NCBI GenBank assembly: GCA_946886065.1
Contig: CAMPHU010000256.1
Location: forward strand, 1 to 6,348
Length of the DNA stretch: 6,348 bases
Reading direction: 5' to 3'
DNA from: an uncultured Massilia sp.
GTDB lineage: Bacteria > Pseudomonadota > Gammaproteobacteria > Burkholderiales > Burkholderiaceae
The position numbers were made by a program, and so were the translations under genes. Positions 5,781 to 6,348 of this stretch are shown here, in pieces. The notes beneath the pieces are model-generated. The model was given only the letters and a program-made list of their open reading frames with translations, made no database searches and had not been told where the DNA came from. Positions within the stretch are counted from its first letter, which is position 1. Every line of letters starts with the position of its first letter.

Positions 5781-6348
5781 TCAGACGCGGTCCGGGCGGG
5801 TCATCTCGATGGGGACGATCCACTGGTCGAACTGTTGCTCGTCGACAAAGCCGGTCTGCAGCGCGGCCTGGCGCAAGGTCAGGCCTTCCGCCGATGCCTT
5901 CTTGGCGATCTGCGCGGCGCGATCATACCCGATATGCGGCGCCAGCGCGGTCACCAGCATCAGCGATTTTTCCATCAGCTCGCCGATGCGGGCGTGGTTG
6001 GGTTGAATGCCCTTGGCGCAGTGCTCGTCGAAGGAGCGCATGCCGTCGGCCAGCATTCGTGCGCTTTGCAGGAAATTGTGCGCAATCATGGGCTTGAACA
6101 CGTTCAGCTCGAAGTTGCCCTGCGAGCCGCCGACCGTGATCGCCACGTCGTTGCCGAACACCTGGCAGCACAGCATGGTCAGGGCCTCGCACTGGGTCGG
6201 ATTGACCTTGCCCGGCATGATCGAGCTGCCCGGCTCGTTCTCGGGGATCGTGATCTCGCCCAGGCCCGAGCGCGGGCCGGAAGCCATCCAGCGCACGTCG
6301 TTGGCGATCTTCATCAGGGCGGTGGCCAGGGTCTTGAAGGCGCCGTGG
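5781..6348 (-). CDS. fumC: Class II fumarate hydratase, C-terminal part (5' end outside window)
   Basis: Iron-independent, homotetrameric fumarase that interconverts fumarate and L-malate in the citric acid cycle in the cytoplasm. The visible 188 codons cover about the last 40% of a protein usually near 460-470 residues. The superfamily signature [11 protein letters not shown] lies at 6198-6230 on this strand. The flexible loop containing its serine is the catalytic SS-loop of fumarases and aspartases. Further fumarase-type segments are [17 protein letters not shown] upstream, then [15 protein letters not shown] and the C-terminal [12 protein letters not shown]. The frame is open to the window edge ([17 protein letters not shown]), so the ATG at 6314 is internal. 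Aspartase and argininosuccinate lyase share the signature, but the GLGEI and NVFKPM-type context and the C-terminus fit FumC best. The reading frame shows no damage. Confidence 0.94.
   Translation of the reverse strand, partial: HGAFKTLATALMKIANDVRWMASGPRSGLGEITIPENEPGSSIMPGKVNPTQCEALTMLCCQVFGNDVAITVGGSQGNFELNVFKPMIAHNFLQSARMLADGMRSFDEHCAKGIQPNHARIGELMEKSLMLVTALAPHIGYDRAAQIAKKASAEGLTLRQAALQTGFVDEQQFDQWIVPIEMTRPDRV

Overview
The window is very GC-rich, has dense codon-biased genes with almost no spacing, and its gene content and protein sequences look like a betaproteobacterium of the Oxalobacteraceae (Massilia/Telluria/Duganella-like). That placement is inferred from protein resemblance and composition; no database search was possible. 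There is no sign of a mobile element, CRISPR array, tRNA or rRNA.

Layout. Bases 1-5091 are read on the + strand. First comes a tightly packed run: gspA (5' end outside the window), gspB and mobB. The first two encode the ExeA/ExeB-type accessory complex that helps the type II secretion secretin assemble across the peptidoglycan. mobB, a GTP-binding protein of molybdenum cofactor maturation, follows with its ribosome binding site on the gspB stop codon. Next is a 65-residue YjfB-type 'putative motility protein'. A near-consensus sigma-28 (FliA) promoter lies just upstream of it, inside the 3' end of mobB, and independently ties the small gene to the flagellar regulon.

The most interesting part is 3125-5091, a compact two-gene bufferin-type RiPP cassette. 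bufA encodes an exported 103-residue DUF2282 precursor with four cysteines in the mature part. Two bases after its stop begins a 550-residue protein that joins an MNIO (DUF692, BufB) enzyme to a DUF2063 (BufC) partner domain in one chain. These two functions are usually encoded by separate genes. By analogy with characterised bufferins, the fused enzyme would convert precursor cysteines to copper-binding heterocycles before or during export to the periplasm. No DoxX-type bufD, sigma factor or anti-sigma gene accompanies the cassette here.

Bases 5105-6348 are read on the - strand, tail-to-tail with bufBC and only 13 bases away. In transcription order they hold the C-terminal part of class II fumarase (fumC), a 70-residue S4-domain RNA-binding protein of the YbcJ type, and a 94-residue helical protein that resembles the soluble part of DUF883 (ElaB/YqjD) proteins but lacks their membrane anchor. 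The gap between the last two genes (5390-5513) holds a perfect 9-bp hairpin and an AT-rich likely promoter region.
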